Positions 54,208 through 63,200 of a stretch of 64,000 nt of DNA are shown here, one piece after another. The first letter of the stretch is position 1. Each line of letters starts with the position of its first letter. Under the pieces are notes generated by a model that saw only the letters and a program-made list of their open reading frames with translations, was not told the DNA's origin and searched no databases. Origin of the DNA: Bacteroidales bacterium (GTDB taxonomy: Bacteria; Bacteroidota; Bacteroidia; Bacteroidales; UBA4417); assembly GCA_030654075.1 (NCBI GenBank), contig JAURYB010000066.1, forward strand, positions 1 through 64,000. Reading direction: 5' to 3'. Position numbers and translations under genes: made by a program.

Positions 54208-55395
54208 ATGATCGCTCTTAAAATTATATTCTGGTCGTTGCTTTTTATCATCTTCTATGCCTATGTTGGCTATGGAATCCTTCTGTACATCATCATCAAA
54301 ATCCGGCGAATGCTAGGTTTTGGAAAAGCAGAAACTGTAGTGAAGGATTACGAACCTGATGTTACTCTCTTCATTGCCGCCTATAACGAAAAGGATTTTG
54401 TTGCCGCAAAGGTTCAGAATTCTCTTGAGCTGGAATATCCCAATGAAAAACTTCATATGGTTTGGGTCACTGATGGTTCGGATGACGGAACTCCCGAAGA
54501 ATTGAAAAAGTATTCAGGGGTAACGGTTCATCACCAGCCCGGGCGCAGCGGGAAAATAGGCGCCATGAACCGGGGAATGAAATTTGTTGAAACCCCGATC
54601 GTGGTTTTCTGTGATGCCAACACCATGCTTGGAAAAGAATCGATCCGCAGGATTGTCAGGATGTTCAGCAATCCGAAAGTAGGTTGTGTATCGGGTGAAA
54701 AGCGCATTTTTAGCAAGGAGAAAGATGCTGCCGCAGGAGCAGGCGAAGGTCTGTATTGGAAATACGAATCCACATTAAAAAAATGGGATGCCGAACTCTA
54801 TTCAGTTGTAGGAGCTGCCGGTGAGCTTTTTGCCATCCGCACCGAACTCTACCAGGAAGTGGAGCGTGATACACTGCTTGATGATTTTATCATATCCTTA
54901 CGTGTAGCTCAAAGCGGCTATACCATACAGTACGATCCCGAAGCGTATGCTATCGAGACAGCTTCGGCCAATGTAAAAGAAGAGTTGAAACGTAAAATCC
55001 GGATTTCCGCCGGTGGACTTCAGTCGGTTGTACGATTGCGATCATTATTGAATGTTTTCAAATACGGAACATTATCGTTTCAGTATATTTCCCATCGCGT
55101 TTTACGGTGGACACTGGCTCCGCTCTCTCTCTTGATACTGATTCCAATCGGGTTAATGCTGGCGGTTAATGAAGGGTTATTTAATTTCGGATTTTACAGC
55201 ATACTGTTTTGGATGCAGATACTGTTTTACTGCTCCGCTTTGCTGGGTTGGTATCTTGAAAATAAATCCATTAAAGTGAAGCTTCTTTTTGTTCCCTATT
55301 ACTTCTTTATTATGAATTTATCGGTTTTTCTCGGGTTAAGGCGCTTTCTGAAGGGTTCGCAATCCGTAAACTGGGAAAGAGCTAAACGTGGATAA
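54208..55395 (+). CDS. Membrane glycosyltransferase family 2
   Basis: 395 residues. An N-terminal membrane helix (about 5-28) precedes the GT2 domain, and two or three helices (about 300-375) follow. DVTLFIAAYNEKDFV, VTDGSDDGT, HHQPGRSGKIGAMNRGM and VFCDANTM form the catalytic core; LLDDFIISLRVAQSGY is the acceptor-site motif. The Q-x-x-R-W of processive enzymes is not present (RKIRISAGGLQS stands in its place). It probably completes the repeat unit at the inner membrane. Confidence 0.9.
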   Translation: MIALKIIFWSLLFIIFYAYVGYGILLYIIIKIRRMLGFGKAETVVKDYEPDVTLFIAAYNEKDFVAAKVQNSLELEYPNEKLHMVWVTDGSDDGTPEELKKYSGVTVHHQPGRSGKIGAMNRGMKFVETPIVVFCDANTMLGKESIRRIVRMFSNPKVGCVSGEKRIFSKEKDAAAGAGEGLYWKYESTLKKWDAELYSVVGAAGELFAIRTELYQEVERDTLLDDFIISLRVAQSGYTIQYDPEAYAIETASANVKEELKRKIRISAGGLQSVVRLRSLLNVFKYGTLSFQYISHRVLRWTLAPLSLLILIPIGLMLAVNEGLFNFGFYSILFWMQILFYCSALLGWYLENKSIKVKLLFVPYYFFIMNLSVFLGLRRFLKGSQSVNWERAKRG

Positions 55396-55420
55396 TTACA
55401 TTTCAACTCAAAATTGCTGA

Positions 55421-57100
55421 ATGAGATCTGGCTTTCTATTTTCAATTCTCACAATAATCGGCTTATTATTTTCGCAGAAGCTTTTTGCGCAAAGCACAAG
55501 TATTTCTGTGGATACACTCACTAATCTGATTGATGGAATCTCAGCTCCCTTCAATCAGATTCAGCCAGGTGACACTATCTTTTTTGAGCCTGGAAGGCGT
55601 GATTTTATTCTTATCCGTAATTTTACAGGAGAAGCTGAAAATCCAATTATTTTTATGAATAAGAAGGGCGTTGTTACTATATCGGGTAATTACTCTACTG
55701 GTATTTCTATCCGAACCTCTAGGTTCATCCGCCTTACAGGAACCGGAGATGAAGCAAATTTTTACGGCTTTAAAATAACCGGAATCCCTTATGGTTCTGG
55801 CATTGGCGCCGGATATCTGAGCTCCGATTTTGAAATTGATCATGTCTCAATCGAAAATACTAAGATTGCCGGAATTTATGCAAAAACTGATCCCGACTGT
55901 TCGTTCGCTCCTACACGTGATAATTTTACCCAGTTTAATACGATTATTCATGATAATTATATCGCAAATACGGGTAATGAAGGAATGTATATTGGAAGCA
56001 CAAAATATTTCGGACAGCTTATAACCTGTGACGGGAAAGACACTTTGCTCATGCCAGGTTTACTGAAAGGAGTGAGGATTTACAATAATATTGTAAAATA
56101 TGCCGGTTGGGATGGAATCCAGGTAAGTTCAGCATCTTCTGATTGCCAGGTTTATGATAATCTGGTTATGTACGACAGCCAGGCGGAACTGTCTTCTCAA
56201 ATGTCGGGAATTATGCTTGGAGGCGGATCAAAATGCGATTGTTACAACAATTATATCAGTAGTGGGAAAGGATGTGGTATTGAAAGTCATGGCCTTGGAG
56301 GTTACCGGGTTTTCAACAATATTATAGTTGATGCCGGGCGAAGTTTTAAGCCTCTCGACACAACACAGATGAAATACGGCATTTATATTACCGACATTTC
56401 AGTACAGACAGATTCGGCATTTTACGTCCTGCATAACGATATTATTAATCCAAAGTCCGATGGGATAAGGTTTACAAGTGTTCTAAGCAAAGGTAGCCTG
56501 ATTGCCTCCAATGCGATCATTAATCCGGGGAATTACGATTATTATGAACATATTCAGACCAGTTTTACCGGTGAGGATTCATACATAATGCTTCCAAACA
56601 AAGCTTCTGACGTAATGATCACTAACAACTACTTTGCGCGAAATACCGATAGTACTGAGTTTGATGGACCGGGTTATTACTTGAAAGTAGGTTCTGTACT
56701 AATTGATAACGCTTTTCCAGATACTAAAAATATTGACTTTGATGCCAACGGCAAACCCCGGATTTTCGGATCAGCGCCAGATATAGGTGCATTTGAATTT
56801 AACCCGGCTTATGTGAATATTCCGGTTACCGCGAAAAGCCTGGTTTTAGAATCAGCGGTTTTCCCTAATCCGGTGAAAACGATGTTGACTATTCATTACA
56901 ACAGTGAAAGTCAATTAGCCGTGATATTAAATATTTACAACCTGCAGGGTAGCCGGGTTATAGAAAAAAGTCAAAATCCGGATAAAGGCAAAGATCATGA
57001 AATTGTTGTCAGAGTGAGTAATTTACCTCCCGGGGTTTATATTTATCAACTCCACTCAGGAAAACAATTTGTAAGCGGAAAATTTATCAAGGCAGATTAA
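55421..57100 (+). CDS. T9SS-exported right-handed beta-helix protein
   Basis: 559 residues. A signal peptide (SILTIIGLLFSQKLFAQ) is followed by a right-handed parallel beta-helix at about 60-450, with repeats of the pectate-lyase/mannuronan-epimerase type (RIYNNIVKYAGWDGIQVSSASSD, QVYDNLVMYDSQ, GYRVFNNIIVDAG). The last 80 residues (VFPNPVKTMLTIHY ... NLPPGVYIYQLHSGKQFVSGKFIKAD) are a type A T9SS sorting domain, so it is secreted to the surface. A beta-helix at the end of a polysaccharide operon suggests a lyase or epimerase for the polymer, or a binding protein. Catalytic residues could not be assigned. Confidence 0.9.
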   Translation: MRSGFLFSILTIIGLLFSQKLFAQSTSISVDTLTNLIDGISAPFNQIQPGDTIFFEPGRRDFILIRNFTGEAENPIIFMNKKGVVTISGNYSTGISIRTSRFIRLTGTGDEANFYGFKITGIPYGSGIGAGYLSSDFEIDHVSIENTKIAGIYAKTDPDCSFAPTRDNFTQFNTIIHDNYIANTGNEGMYIGSTKYFGQLITCDGKDTLLMPGLLKGVRIYNNIVKYAGWDGIQVSSASSDCQVYDNLVMYDSQAELSSQMSGIMLGGGSKCDCYNNYISSGKGCGIESHGLGGYRVFNNIIVDAGRSFKPLDTTQMKYGIYITDISVQTDSAFYVLHNDIINPKSDGIRFTSVLSKGSLIASNAIINPGNYDYYEHIQTSFTGEDSYIMLPNKASDVMITNNYFARNTDSTEFDGPGYYLKVGSVLIDNAFPDTKNIDFDANGKPRIFGSAPDIGAFEFNPAYVNIPVTAKSLVLESAVFPNPVKTMLTIHYNSESQLAVILNIYNLQGSRVIEKSQNPDKGKDHEIVVRVSNLPPGVYIYQLHSGKQFVSGKFIKAD

Positions 57101-57147
57101 AAAATCGGCTAAATGGACAGCTGAAGTTATTCTGATGGCTTATAATG

Positions 57148-57179
57148 AAAACTGCCGGACCTCAGGCCCGGCAGTTTTT
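57148..57179. terminator. Bidirectional terminator
   Basis: AAAACTGCCGG pairs with CCGGCAGTTTT around a 9-base loop and is flanked by A and T runs on both sides. It lies between the convergent beta-helix and LruC genes, so it can end both transcripts. Confidence 0.8.
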
Positions 57180-57199
57180 AGTTGTGAATTCACTTTTTC

Positions 57200-59239
57200 T
57201 TAATGAGAGAAAATATTCTTCGTTTCGCGATAACCTGTATTTGGTTTAAACCAATCGTAATACTGGCTTCCGCCGGATTGGCCCCATTCGTAAAATTTCA
57301 GGAATCCGTCCGTTATCGGAACTAATTCAACCGGGTAATCGAAACGACTTGAAATATCAATGGCAAATGGCAGGTTGTTCTTCGTTACATAGTAGCGTGC
57401 TGCATCAGGGTTGCTGTCATCATTGGAAGTGCCTAATAATTTCGCGTTAGCCAGATCAGTTGGCGGGTTATCGATAAGATGCACTTCGTTTTCCCTGTTC
57501 CTGTTTATGATCATAAACGGATTATAGGGAGGAAGTCCCATACTGCTGAGGCTTACAGGAGTTTTAAGGTTGATGGTTATAGTAAGTTCCTTTGGTGTAA
57601 CATATGCAGCCCCTGGAGTCGTATTTACTCCAGCTTCGGGTGTTCCCGGATCAGGTAACAAATTAAATCCGTTATCGAAAATTATGATGGTGGCTTTCGA
57701 CTGCTGAGCTTCAGTGCCATTGCTATTCAGTACAACATATGATTCTTTTATATTAGTTCCGGTAACGCTGGATATCAAATCCGGTGATACAGGCAATTGA
57801 ATTCCAAAGCCGTTTTTGAAGTCGGCTCCCATGGCTACCAGGCTGGCTCTCAACTCAATCTGAACAACGTTATTCTGTCCATTGGTTATTTGGTTGAAGT
57901 TATAATCAACCACCATATCATTAAAATCATAATCACCCAATGAAGGCCACATATCTTCAAATGCCAGAGATCCGAAATTGTCTTTTGACGGATAATAATT
58001 ATCAAATGCTTTTAAAGGGTCGTTTGGATAATTATCAAAATTATCCGAAACGCCATCTTTATCTGCATCAGCAGCCGCGTAACTAGGTAGAGGAATATTT
58101 GATGTTTCAACAGCCGTAATAGGATCGGCTGTCACATAAAAAATTGCATCATTAAAGTCATTATCGCTTGAAGCATTTTCGCGACGTACATCCTCAAAAC
58201 TCAGGAGGAATTTACCGCGTCCTATGTCATTGCACAATATGGTATGTTGTTTTTTATCTGCGGCTACTTCCGGATTAAGGTTCATATCCGAATACAAAAT
58301 CCAGTTTCCATTTGTTATTACACCATTACGGAAACCATCCGCAATAAGTACCCAGCCTATTTCAGTCCCAGGTGCAAATATTCCCAGGTGAACCCTGTTG
58401 CCAGAATTTAAACCGCCACCGCTGTTTGCAAATGAAACATTAGGGAAAATAATATGAATGGAATCAATACTTGCAGTTGTAGTTGGAGGACTTCCTTTTT
58501 TGTAGGTGTAATAGCCTAATACATTGCGGTATCCGGCACCTTCACTTACAAAAGTAACCCAAACATTACAGGCATCATTGAGTACCAGGTTGTGTTCATT
58601 GGAAGAAGCAAAGTAAAGAGGATGAGTATCATACGCAACCTTCGATTCAGGAAGAGTGGCATTTATATCCTTAAGCATCTCGGCATCTATAATGTCATTT
58701 GATTGTTCAAGGTAGGCGGGAACGCCATCACTGTTATATTTTCCAATCGGATAAATGACTGAATTTGTTGATTTGAAATACATCTCTTCACCGCTCTTCA
58801 ATCCTTGTTTCAAAGCTTTTCCGCCAAGGGTTAAATTTATTAAGCCGTTACTAACTTTCACTTTTTGCATAGTACAGAAACCTAAAGCGGTAGTACCTAC
58901 GGCCAGGGAATCTGTTCCGGCAGCGATTTTGTAGTTGGAGCTAAAGAGGCCATTGGAATCAGTTGTTCCGCTGAGGAGCAAGGCTCCGTTATTCTCCGGC
59001 ATATCAGTGTAGATGTCAATCCGAATATTGGGGACAGCCGCTCCTGTATTGTCGAGAGTATAAACATTTATTCCTACATCCTGGGTGGTGCTAAATTTAA
59101 AATCCGGACTTACTACAAGATTCTCTATACTTTTTGTTTGGGGAGTCGGATCACCTTCAATTTTACGACATGAATTGCCTGTTAAAGATATCAGCGCAGC
59201 AAGTACAATTATTACCGGCAGAGTTATTCTTTTCTTCAT
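57200..59239 (-). CDS. LruC-domain lipoprotein
   Basis: 679 residues from the ATG at 59239. This start is chosen because it gives a lipoprotein signal (VIIVLAALISLTGNSCRK); an in-frame start 46 codons upstream would bury the signal peptide. An Ig-like/carboxypeptidase regulatory-type domain (about 40-130) is followed by a DUF4114-like region with FLLSFEDVRRENASSDNDFNDAIFY. The C-terminal LruC domain (FEDMWPSLGDYDFNDMVVDYNF) ends near residue 640. DKDGVSDNFDNYPNDP is a calcium-binding thrombospondin-type-3-like link. LruC proteins are envelope proteins of Bacteroidota with unknown biochemical role. Confidence 0.88.
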   Translation of the reverse strand: MKKRITLPVIIVLAALISLTGNSCRKIEGDPTPQTKSIENLVVSPDFKFSTTQDVGINVYTLDNTGAAVPNIRIDIYTDMPENNGALLLSGTTDSNGLFSSNYKIAAGTDSLAVGTTALGFCTMQKVKVSNGLINLTLGGKALKQGLKSGEEMYFKSTNSVIYPIGKYNSDGVPAYLEQSNDIIDAEMLKDINATLPESKVAYDTHPLYFASSNEHNLVLNDACNVWVTFVSEGAGYRNVLGYYTYKKGSPPTTTASIDSIHIIFPNVSFANSGGGLNSGNRVHLGIFAPGTEIGWVLIADGFRNGVITNGNWILYSDMNLNPEVAADKKQHTILCNDIGRGKFLLSFEDVRRENASSDNDFNDAIFYVTADPITAVETSNIPLPSYAAADADKDGVSDNFDNYPNDPLKAFDNYYPSKDNFGSLAFEDMWPSLGDYDFNDMVVDYNFNQITNGQNNVVQIELRASLVAMGADFKNGFGIQLPVSPDLISSVTGTNIKESYVVLNSNGTEAQQSKATIIIFDNGFNLLPDPGTPEAGVNTTPGAAYVTPKELTITINLKTPVSLSSMGLPPYNPFMIINRNRENEVHLIDNPPTDLANAKLLGTSNDDSNPDAARYYVTKNNLPFAIDISSRFDYPVELVPITDGFLKFYEWGQSGGSQYYDWFKPNTGYRETKNIFSH

Positions 59240-59720
59240 TTTTGATGTTTGTGTTAGTATTGTTTTTGGTTTTAAAAGATTCATGTTGTCAAGAATTGTG
59301 CCATTGCTTTTAATGTATTGGCTATGAGTATTGTATGATTTTATAGTAAGTAGGTCTGGTTTAACTTTTTGAGACAATTCTCTTTAAGTAAGTCGCTTAT
59401 TGAGAAGGGTTCTAAATTGAAAAATCGGTATTTTGTAAAGTTTACTTAATGTTTAGTAGTTAATAAGTAAATGTAAAAAAAGTAATATAAAATACAGTTA
59501 AAAATATAATTAGTTTACTAAATGCTAAGAGTTTAAATTAATAGACTGTTTAGGTCTGTAAATAGTTTCCTGATAAATCGATTTTTACGAAGGGGAATCG
59601 AATAAATTAAAGATTCCATAGTATATAATGCAATATTTCCTTAATTTTGCCCTGTAAAATGCATGGCAAGGATATACCCTTTTAACAAAGGCAAAATTCA
59701 CAGAGTGCCATAACTATTTT
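59240..59720. other. AT-rich intergenic region before the tRNA genes
   Basis: No gene is supported. It contains a TAATTTTG -7 box at 59642-59649 that fits the tRNA promoter, and presumably the LruC gene promoter on the minus strand. No repeats were recognised. Confidence 0.5.
59642..59649 (+). promoter_or_regulatory. -7 element TAATTTTG for tRNA-Pro
   Basis: An exact TAnnTTTG match about 72 bases before tRNA-Pro. The -33 element is unclear. Confidence 0.4.
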
Positions 59721-59794
59721 CGGGATGTAGCGCAGCCTGGTAGCGTGCTTCGTTCGGGACGAAGAGGCCGGAGGTTCGAATCCTCTCATCCCGA
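59721..59794 (+). tRNA. tRNA-Pro (anticodon CGG)
   Basis: The acceptor stem CGGGATG/CATCCCG, the D arm with AGCCTGGTA, the anticodon arm CTTCG-TTCGGGA-CGAAG giving anticodon CGG with G37, and the T arm GGAGG-TTCGAAT-CCTCT are all complete. CCA is not encoded. The anticodon reads CCG. Confidence 0.95.
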
Positions 59795-59807
59795 CTAATG
59801 AAATTGT

Positions 59808-59836
59808 CTGCTTGATTTAAACAGGCAGGCTTTTTT
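59808..59836 (+). terminator. Terminator-like hairpin between the two tRNAs
   Basis: CTGCTTG pairs with CAGGCAG (one G-T pair) around ATTTAAA and is followed by GCTTTTTTG. It may end transcription after tRNA-Pro or act as a processing site. Confidence 0.45.
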
Positions 59837-59909
59837 GCCACTTTAGCTCAGTTGGTAGAGCAGCTCATTCGTAATGAGCAGGTCGTGGGTTCGAGTCCCA
59901 TTAGTGGCT
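59837..59909 (+). tRNA. tRNA-Thr (anticodon CGT)
   Basis: Acceptor GCCACTT/TAGTGGC (one mismatch near the D side), D arm GCTC-AGTTGGTA-GAGC, anticodon arm GCTCA-TTCGTAA-TGAGC giving CGT, and T arm GTGGG-TTCGAGT-CCCAT. The discriminator is T. An integrase remnant begins 144 bases downstream. Confidence 0.93.
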
Positions 59910-60052
59910 CTCTTTTATAAGTCAATAGTATCAAGGCTTTCATAGTCTTTTATAAAAATATTTAGGATTGTATTTGGTTAGGGTTAACCAAAACAGTGTA
60001 CATATACGTATATTTACCTTGATTTGTTTAGTCAATTGTTTTACCCAAAATT

Positions 60053-60779
60053 ATGGCAACGTTTAAAATTTGCATTAATAAGCAAAAAGAGAAAAGTGAT
60101 CATACCTGGAATGTAAAAATTTGTGTTACTCATTTTAGAGATATAGCTTACATAGGTACAAATGACTATGTTACTTTAAAAAGCCTGAATAAGAAAAAGG
60201 ATATTCTGGAAGATTCCGGAATCTATGCAAGCATTTAAGGGCTATTCAAAACTATTGGAGAACCCAAGGTGATCTCGGAAGTGTTGTTGATGATTATACA
60301 GTAAATCAGATTGTAAAGGTATTGAAGAGGAATGAAAGAGAATATATAGACTTCTATGCTTTCATGGATGCCGTTATTAAGTCCATTAAGAAGCAAGACC
60401 GCATTAAAACTAGTAGGAACTATCAGGGTGCAAGGAATAATTTAGAGGCTTATACTGGCTTAGCGATACTACCATTTTATTTCTTACTTCTAAGTTTCTG
60501 ACTAATTTTGAATTATGGTTGAGAAGTCATAAATCAACAGATAAAAAAGGTCATCCAATTATCATTCAAATGAGTAGTGACGGTGTGAATCAGAATATGA
60601 GCAACATCAAAGCTACTTTTAACCTTGCAAAGAATTTCTATAATGATTATGATCTAGGTGATATACAAATAAAGAATGATCCTTTTGCCCGGTACAAATT
60701 ACCTGCTGTTCCTAAATCAATGAACAGGAATTTGGAAGTAGATGATTCTTGTACCAATGTTTACTATACCTATCGATAA
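60053..60779 (+). pseudogene. Frameshifted and truncated tyrosine recombinase (integrase)
   Basis: Three consecutive frames together spell the N-terminal half of a Bacteroidota phage/ICE integrase. 60053-60238 encodes the arm-type DNA-binding start (MATFKICINKQKEKSDHTWN, IAYIGTNDYVTLKSLNKKK). 60241-60500 in the next frame gives VVDDYTVNQIVKVLKRNE and RIKTSRNYQGARNNLEAYTG. 60519-60779 in the third frame gives the SAM-like core-binding domain (FELWLRSHKS, NIKATFNLAKNFYNDYDLG, DPFARYKLPAVPKS). The catalytic domain with R-H-R-Y is missing. It lies right after tRNA-Thr, a common integration site, so it is the remnant of an integrated element. Confidence 0.82.
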
Positions 60780-60926
60780 TAAGGATGCCAGGTTAAATCA
60801 ATTTAGCTTGCGTATAACAGGTTTGTTCTGATTGATAAATCAGATAAGCTTATACGAGAAATTAGAACTTTACGCCTAAGTCGGTTTTAGCTTTAATAAT
60901 AGTGACAAGAAGCAACTATTCTGAAC

Positions 60927-62807
60927 TTATTTTCTCGATGGACTATTCAATAGATAAAATGCGTTCTTTTGCTCTTTTTTAGGTGGCATAAAACTGGATT
61001 TTTTCTTTCCCAGGTTGTAGTATTTGTTTACCGGGGTAATTGTGCCAAGTGGATATTCAATGGTACATACTTCATAGAGATCTCCAGAAGAGTCACCTCC
61101 ACTATTTACCAGTGAATACGGCCCGAAATTATGAAAGAGACCATTTTTTACACTCACACTCACAAAAGCCGATGTTGTACCTGCTCCTTGCTCGTCATAG
61201 TAATGAACAAATAACCTGTATTTGCCATTAAGCTTGGATTGTGGAATAGTTATGTGTTCAGGTCCATAACCATCAACATCATCAACGTCAAGATATCCTC
61301 CCCATGTTGTCCCCTTGTTGTAATAAAAGCAATCTTTGTATGTCCATAATTCACTTAATCCGGAACCTGGAGGTAAAAGATGAAAATCAACGTCTGAATA
61401 GTCGGTATTCCACCTTAATTCAGTGAATAAATCTAAAATGGGAATATCACCAACAACGTTGATTTCTTTAACTCCATATCCGGTTTTTCCATTATTCATC
61501 TCGCCAAAGCAAATTACTTTTATCTTATTAGCCCCATTGTTGATTACAACTGGTTGTTCAAAATAATTTCCCGAAAAAGTTAAGGTCGTAGGTATAGAGT
61601 TAATTTCAACCACCCCGCTAAGGATTTTCTTAGCTCCAGTAACATATCCGCTGAGATTTAAGACTCTTTCAGTACAGGAACCTCCAGCCATAGGATAACT
61701 AATTACTATATCTAAATCTGTTGTATCGACCAGACAAATATCTTTTCCTTCAGAAGGGAAATAGGTAAGACGAGCACCAGTACTAACAGAACAATAATCC
61801 AGTTTCGAAGCTTCCGGTAGGGTCTGAAATGCGGATTCAACGCTAGCTCCACTGAGCAATAAATCAAAGAGTAATTTGCCGGTTCCTTGTCCTAAACAAT
61901 TCGTTTCATCCCATCCAATTGTTACACCCGCACCTTTATTATTGAAAGCCGCTGCCAGCTGATTTGTTCCTTTAAAAGATTGGCAAGCAACCAGGTAAAT
62001 CAAAGAATTTGGGAAACTTTTAGAGTCATATGTATCACTCACAAACTTATCAGAAAAAGTATAAAATGAGACTGGTACTTTTTCCCCGTTTCTTGTTTCC
62101 TTACAACTTGCCATACTGATTTTGCCATCAACCCACCAAAGATATAAGTCTTTAAAGAGTTCATCGAGCTTATTTTTAGGATCCGGTGGTTCCTGACCAC
62201 TGCAGATCCATGTTCTTGTTCCATCGTACATACCATGGCTGATATAAAAAATAGCCCCATATTGGTTAAGACTATTTTCAAAAAAGTTCAGATTGGCATC
62301 AGAACCATTCACTACGTTAACCTCATACCCGGCGGTTTGAAATGAGGATTGCAAATCACTAATTATATCTCTGCAGTATTGTCGATTTTCGTCATTAAAC
62401 TGCTGGTTGATCAAACAAGCCTTAGTATTACCGACGGGTTTTCTATTCGATATACTTGCTAACGCTTTTTTCTTCCCGTAAGGGGGAATTATGAAATTAT
62501 TTGCCAGATACCACTCAATAACTCCCGCATTTTTAAATTTGACAAAAAGTGCACTGTCCTGTATCCAGACATTCTCAACTTCCGGTAAATTTTTAAATGT
62601 ATTTATCTGTTTGTTAAGATCTTTGAGTGAAATATCACCCATCAGCAGGGTATTGGAAACTGCTGCTATTTGATCGTAGCTGCTTGTAATAGACTGTTTT
62701 TGGGCTTCAGTCAGCGAAGGTTTGGATTCTGAGGAATCCTTTTTACATGACCAGAAAAAAAAGAAAATGGAGATAGTGATAATTAAAATCCAAATAAACT
62801 TTTTCAT
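60927..62807 (-). CDS. Lipoprotein with caspase/gingipain-like peptidase fold and YfaP-like domain
   Basis: 626 residues. The N-terminus is a lipoprotein signal (WILIITISIFFFFWSC). Residues about 30-110 are a small module ending VWIQDSALFVKFKNAGVIEW, shared with the gene downstream of 63200. Residues about 135-345 resemble a clan CD peptidase: His in IFYISHGMYDG and Cys in IYLVACQSFKGT form the likely dyad, followed by GAGVTIGWDET. Residues about 460-575 match the YfaP/DUF2135 type (LRWNTDYSDVDFHLLPPGSG, GGYLDVDDVDGYGPEHI, YRLFVHYYDEQG). It may be a surface-anchored protease; neither the substrate nor activity is shown. The gene is in an AT-rich, probably acquired stretch after the integrase remnant. 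Confidence 0.75.
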   Translation of the reverse strand: MKKFIWILIITISIFFFFWSCKKDSSESKPSLTEAQKQSITSSYDQIAAVSNTLLMGDISLKDLNKQINTFKNLPEVENVWIQDSALFVKFKNAGVIEWYLANNFIIPPYGKKKALASISNRKPVGNTKACLINQQFNDENRQYCRDIISDLQSSFQTAGYEVNVVNGSDANLNFFENSLNQYGAIFYISHGMYDGTRTWICSGQEPPDPKNKLDELFKDLYLWWVDGKISMASCKETRNGEKVPVSFYTFSDKFVSDTYDSKSFPNSLIYLVACQSFKGTNQLAAAFNNKGAGVTIGWDETNCLGQGTGKLLFDLLLSGASVESAFQTLPEASKLDYCSVSTGARLTYFPSEGKDICLVDTTDLDIVISYPMAGGSCTERVLNLSGYVTGAKKILSGVVEINSIPTTLTFSGNYFEQPVVINNGANKIKVICFGEMNNGKTGYGVKEINVVGDIPILDLFTELRWNTDYSDVDFHLLPPGSGLSELWTYKDCFYYNKGTTWGGYLDVDDVDGYGPEHITIPQSKLNGKYRLFVHYYDEQGAGTTSAFVSVSVKNGLFHNFGPYSLVNSGGDSSGDLYEVCTIEYPLGTITPVNKYYNLGKKKSSFMPPKKEQKNAFYLLNSPSRK

Positions 62808-62864
62808 AATTAAGATTTTTTTAACGTTTGACCTTTGTGAACTATAAAAAGCAAATCAGAAATA

Positions 62865-63200
62865 TTAAGGCTTATGGCTTTTAGGCTCAGCAATCCACGA
62901 AAGCGGAGATCCTTTTTTGAATTTAACAAATATTGCTGTATTGGTGATCCATGCTGAGTCAACAGAAGAATATGACTGAACTTTTGGCAATGCGTCTTTA
63001 AAATGCTGAATTGGGTCATCACTTAGCATTGCCTTATCGAGTAATGCTTTTATTTCGATCATTTCGTCCTTCATAGAGCTCGATTGTGACAGATTTTGAG
63101 TATCAGATGATTTACATGATAGAAGTATAAGAATCAAAAGGGTAGTAATAGTAAGATACTTTCGATTTTTCGCTAATAGGTTCGCAATAAGCTCATCCAT
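62865..63200 (-). CDS. Small lipoprotein: free copy of the peptidase N-terminal module
   Basis: 111 residues from the ATG at 63200, chosen because it gives a signal (LTITTLLILILLSC) with a lipobox; an upstream ATG at 63290 would add 30 residues before it. The rest matches residues about 30-110 of the neighbouring 626-residue protein: SAWITNTAIFVKFKKGSPLSW against ENVWIQDSALFVKFKNAGVIEW. It ends directly after this module. It lies 57 bases upstream of the big gene on the same strand, so the two are probably co-transcribed. It may be an inhibitor or chaperone made of the propeptide-like module, or a truncated duplicate. Confidence 0.65.
   Translation of the reverse strand: MDELIANLLAKNRKYLTITTLLILILLSCKSSDTQNLSQSSSMKDEMIEIKALLDKAMLSDDPIQHFKDALPKVQSYSSVDSAWITNTAIFVKFKKGSPLSWIAEPKSHKP

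Noticed and set aside
59240-59377. N-terminal extension of the LruC protein
   Set aside because: The extension would place a clear lipoprotein signal 46 residues inside the protein; the ATG at 59239 is preferred.
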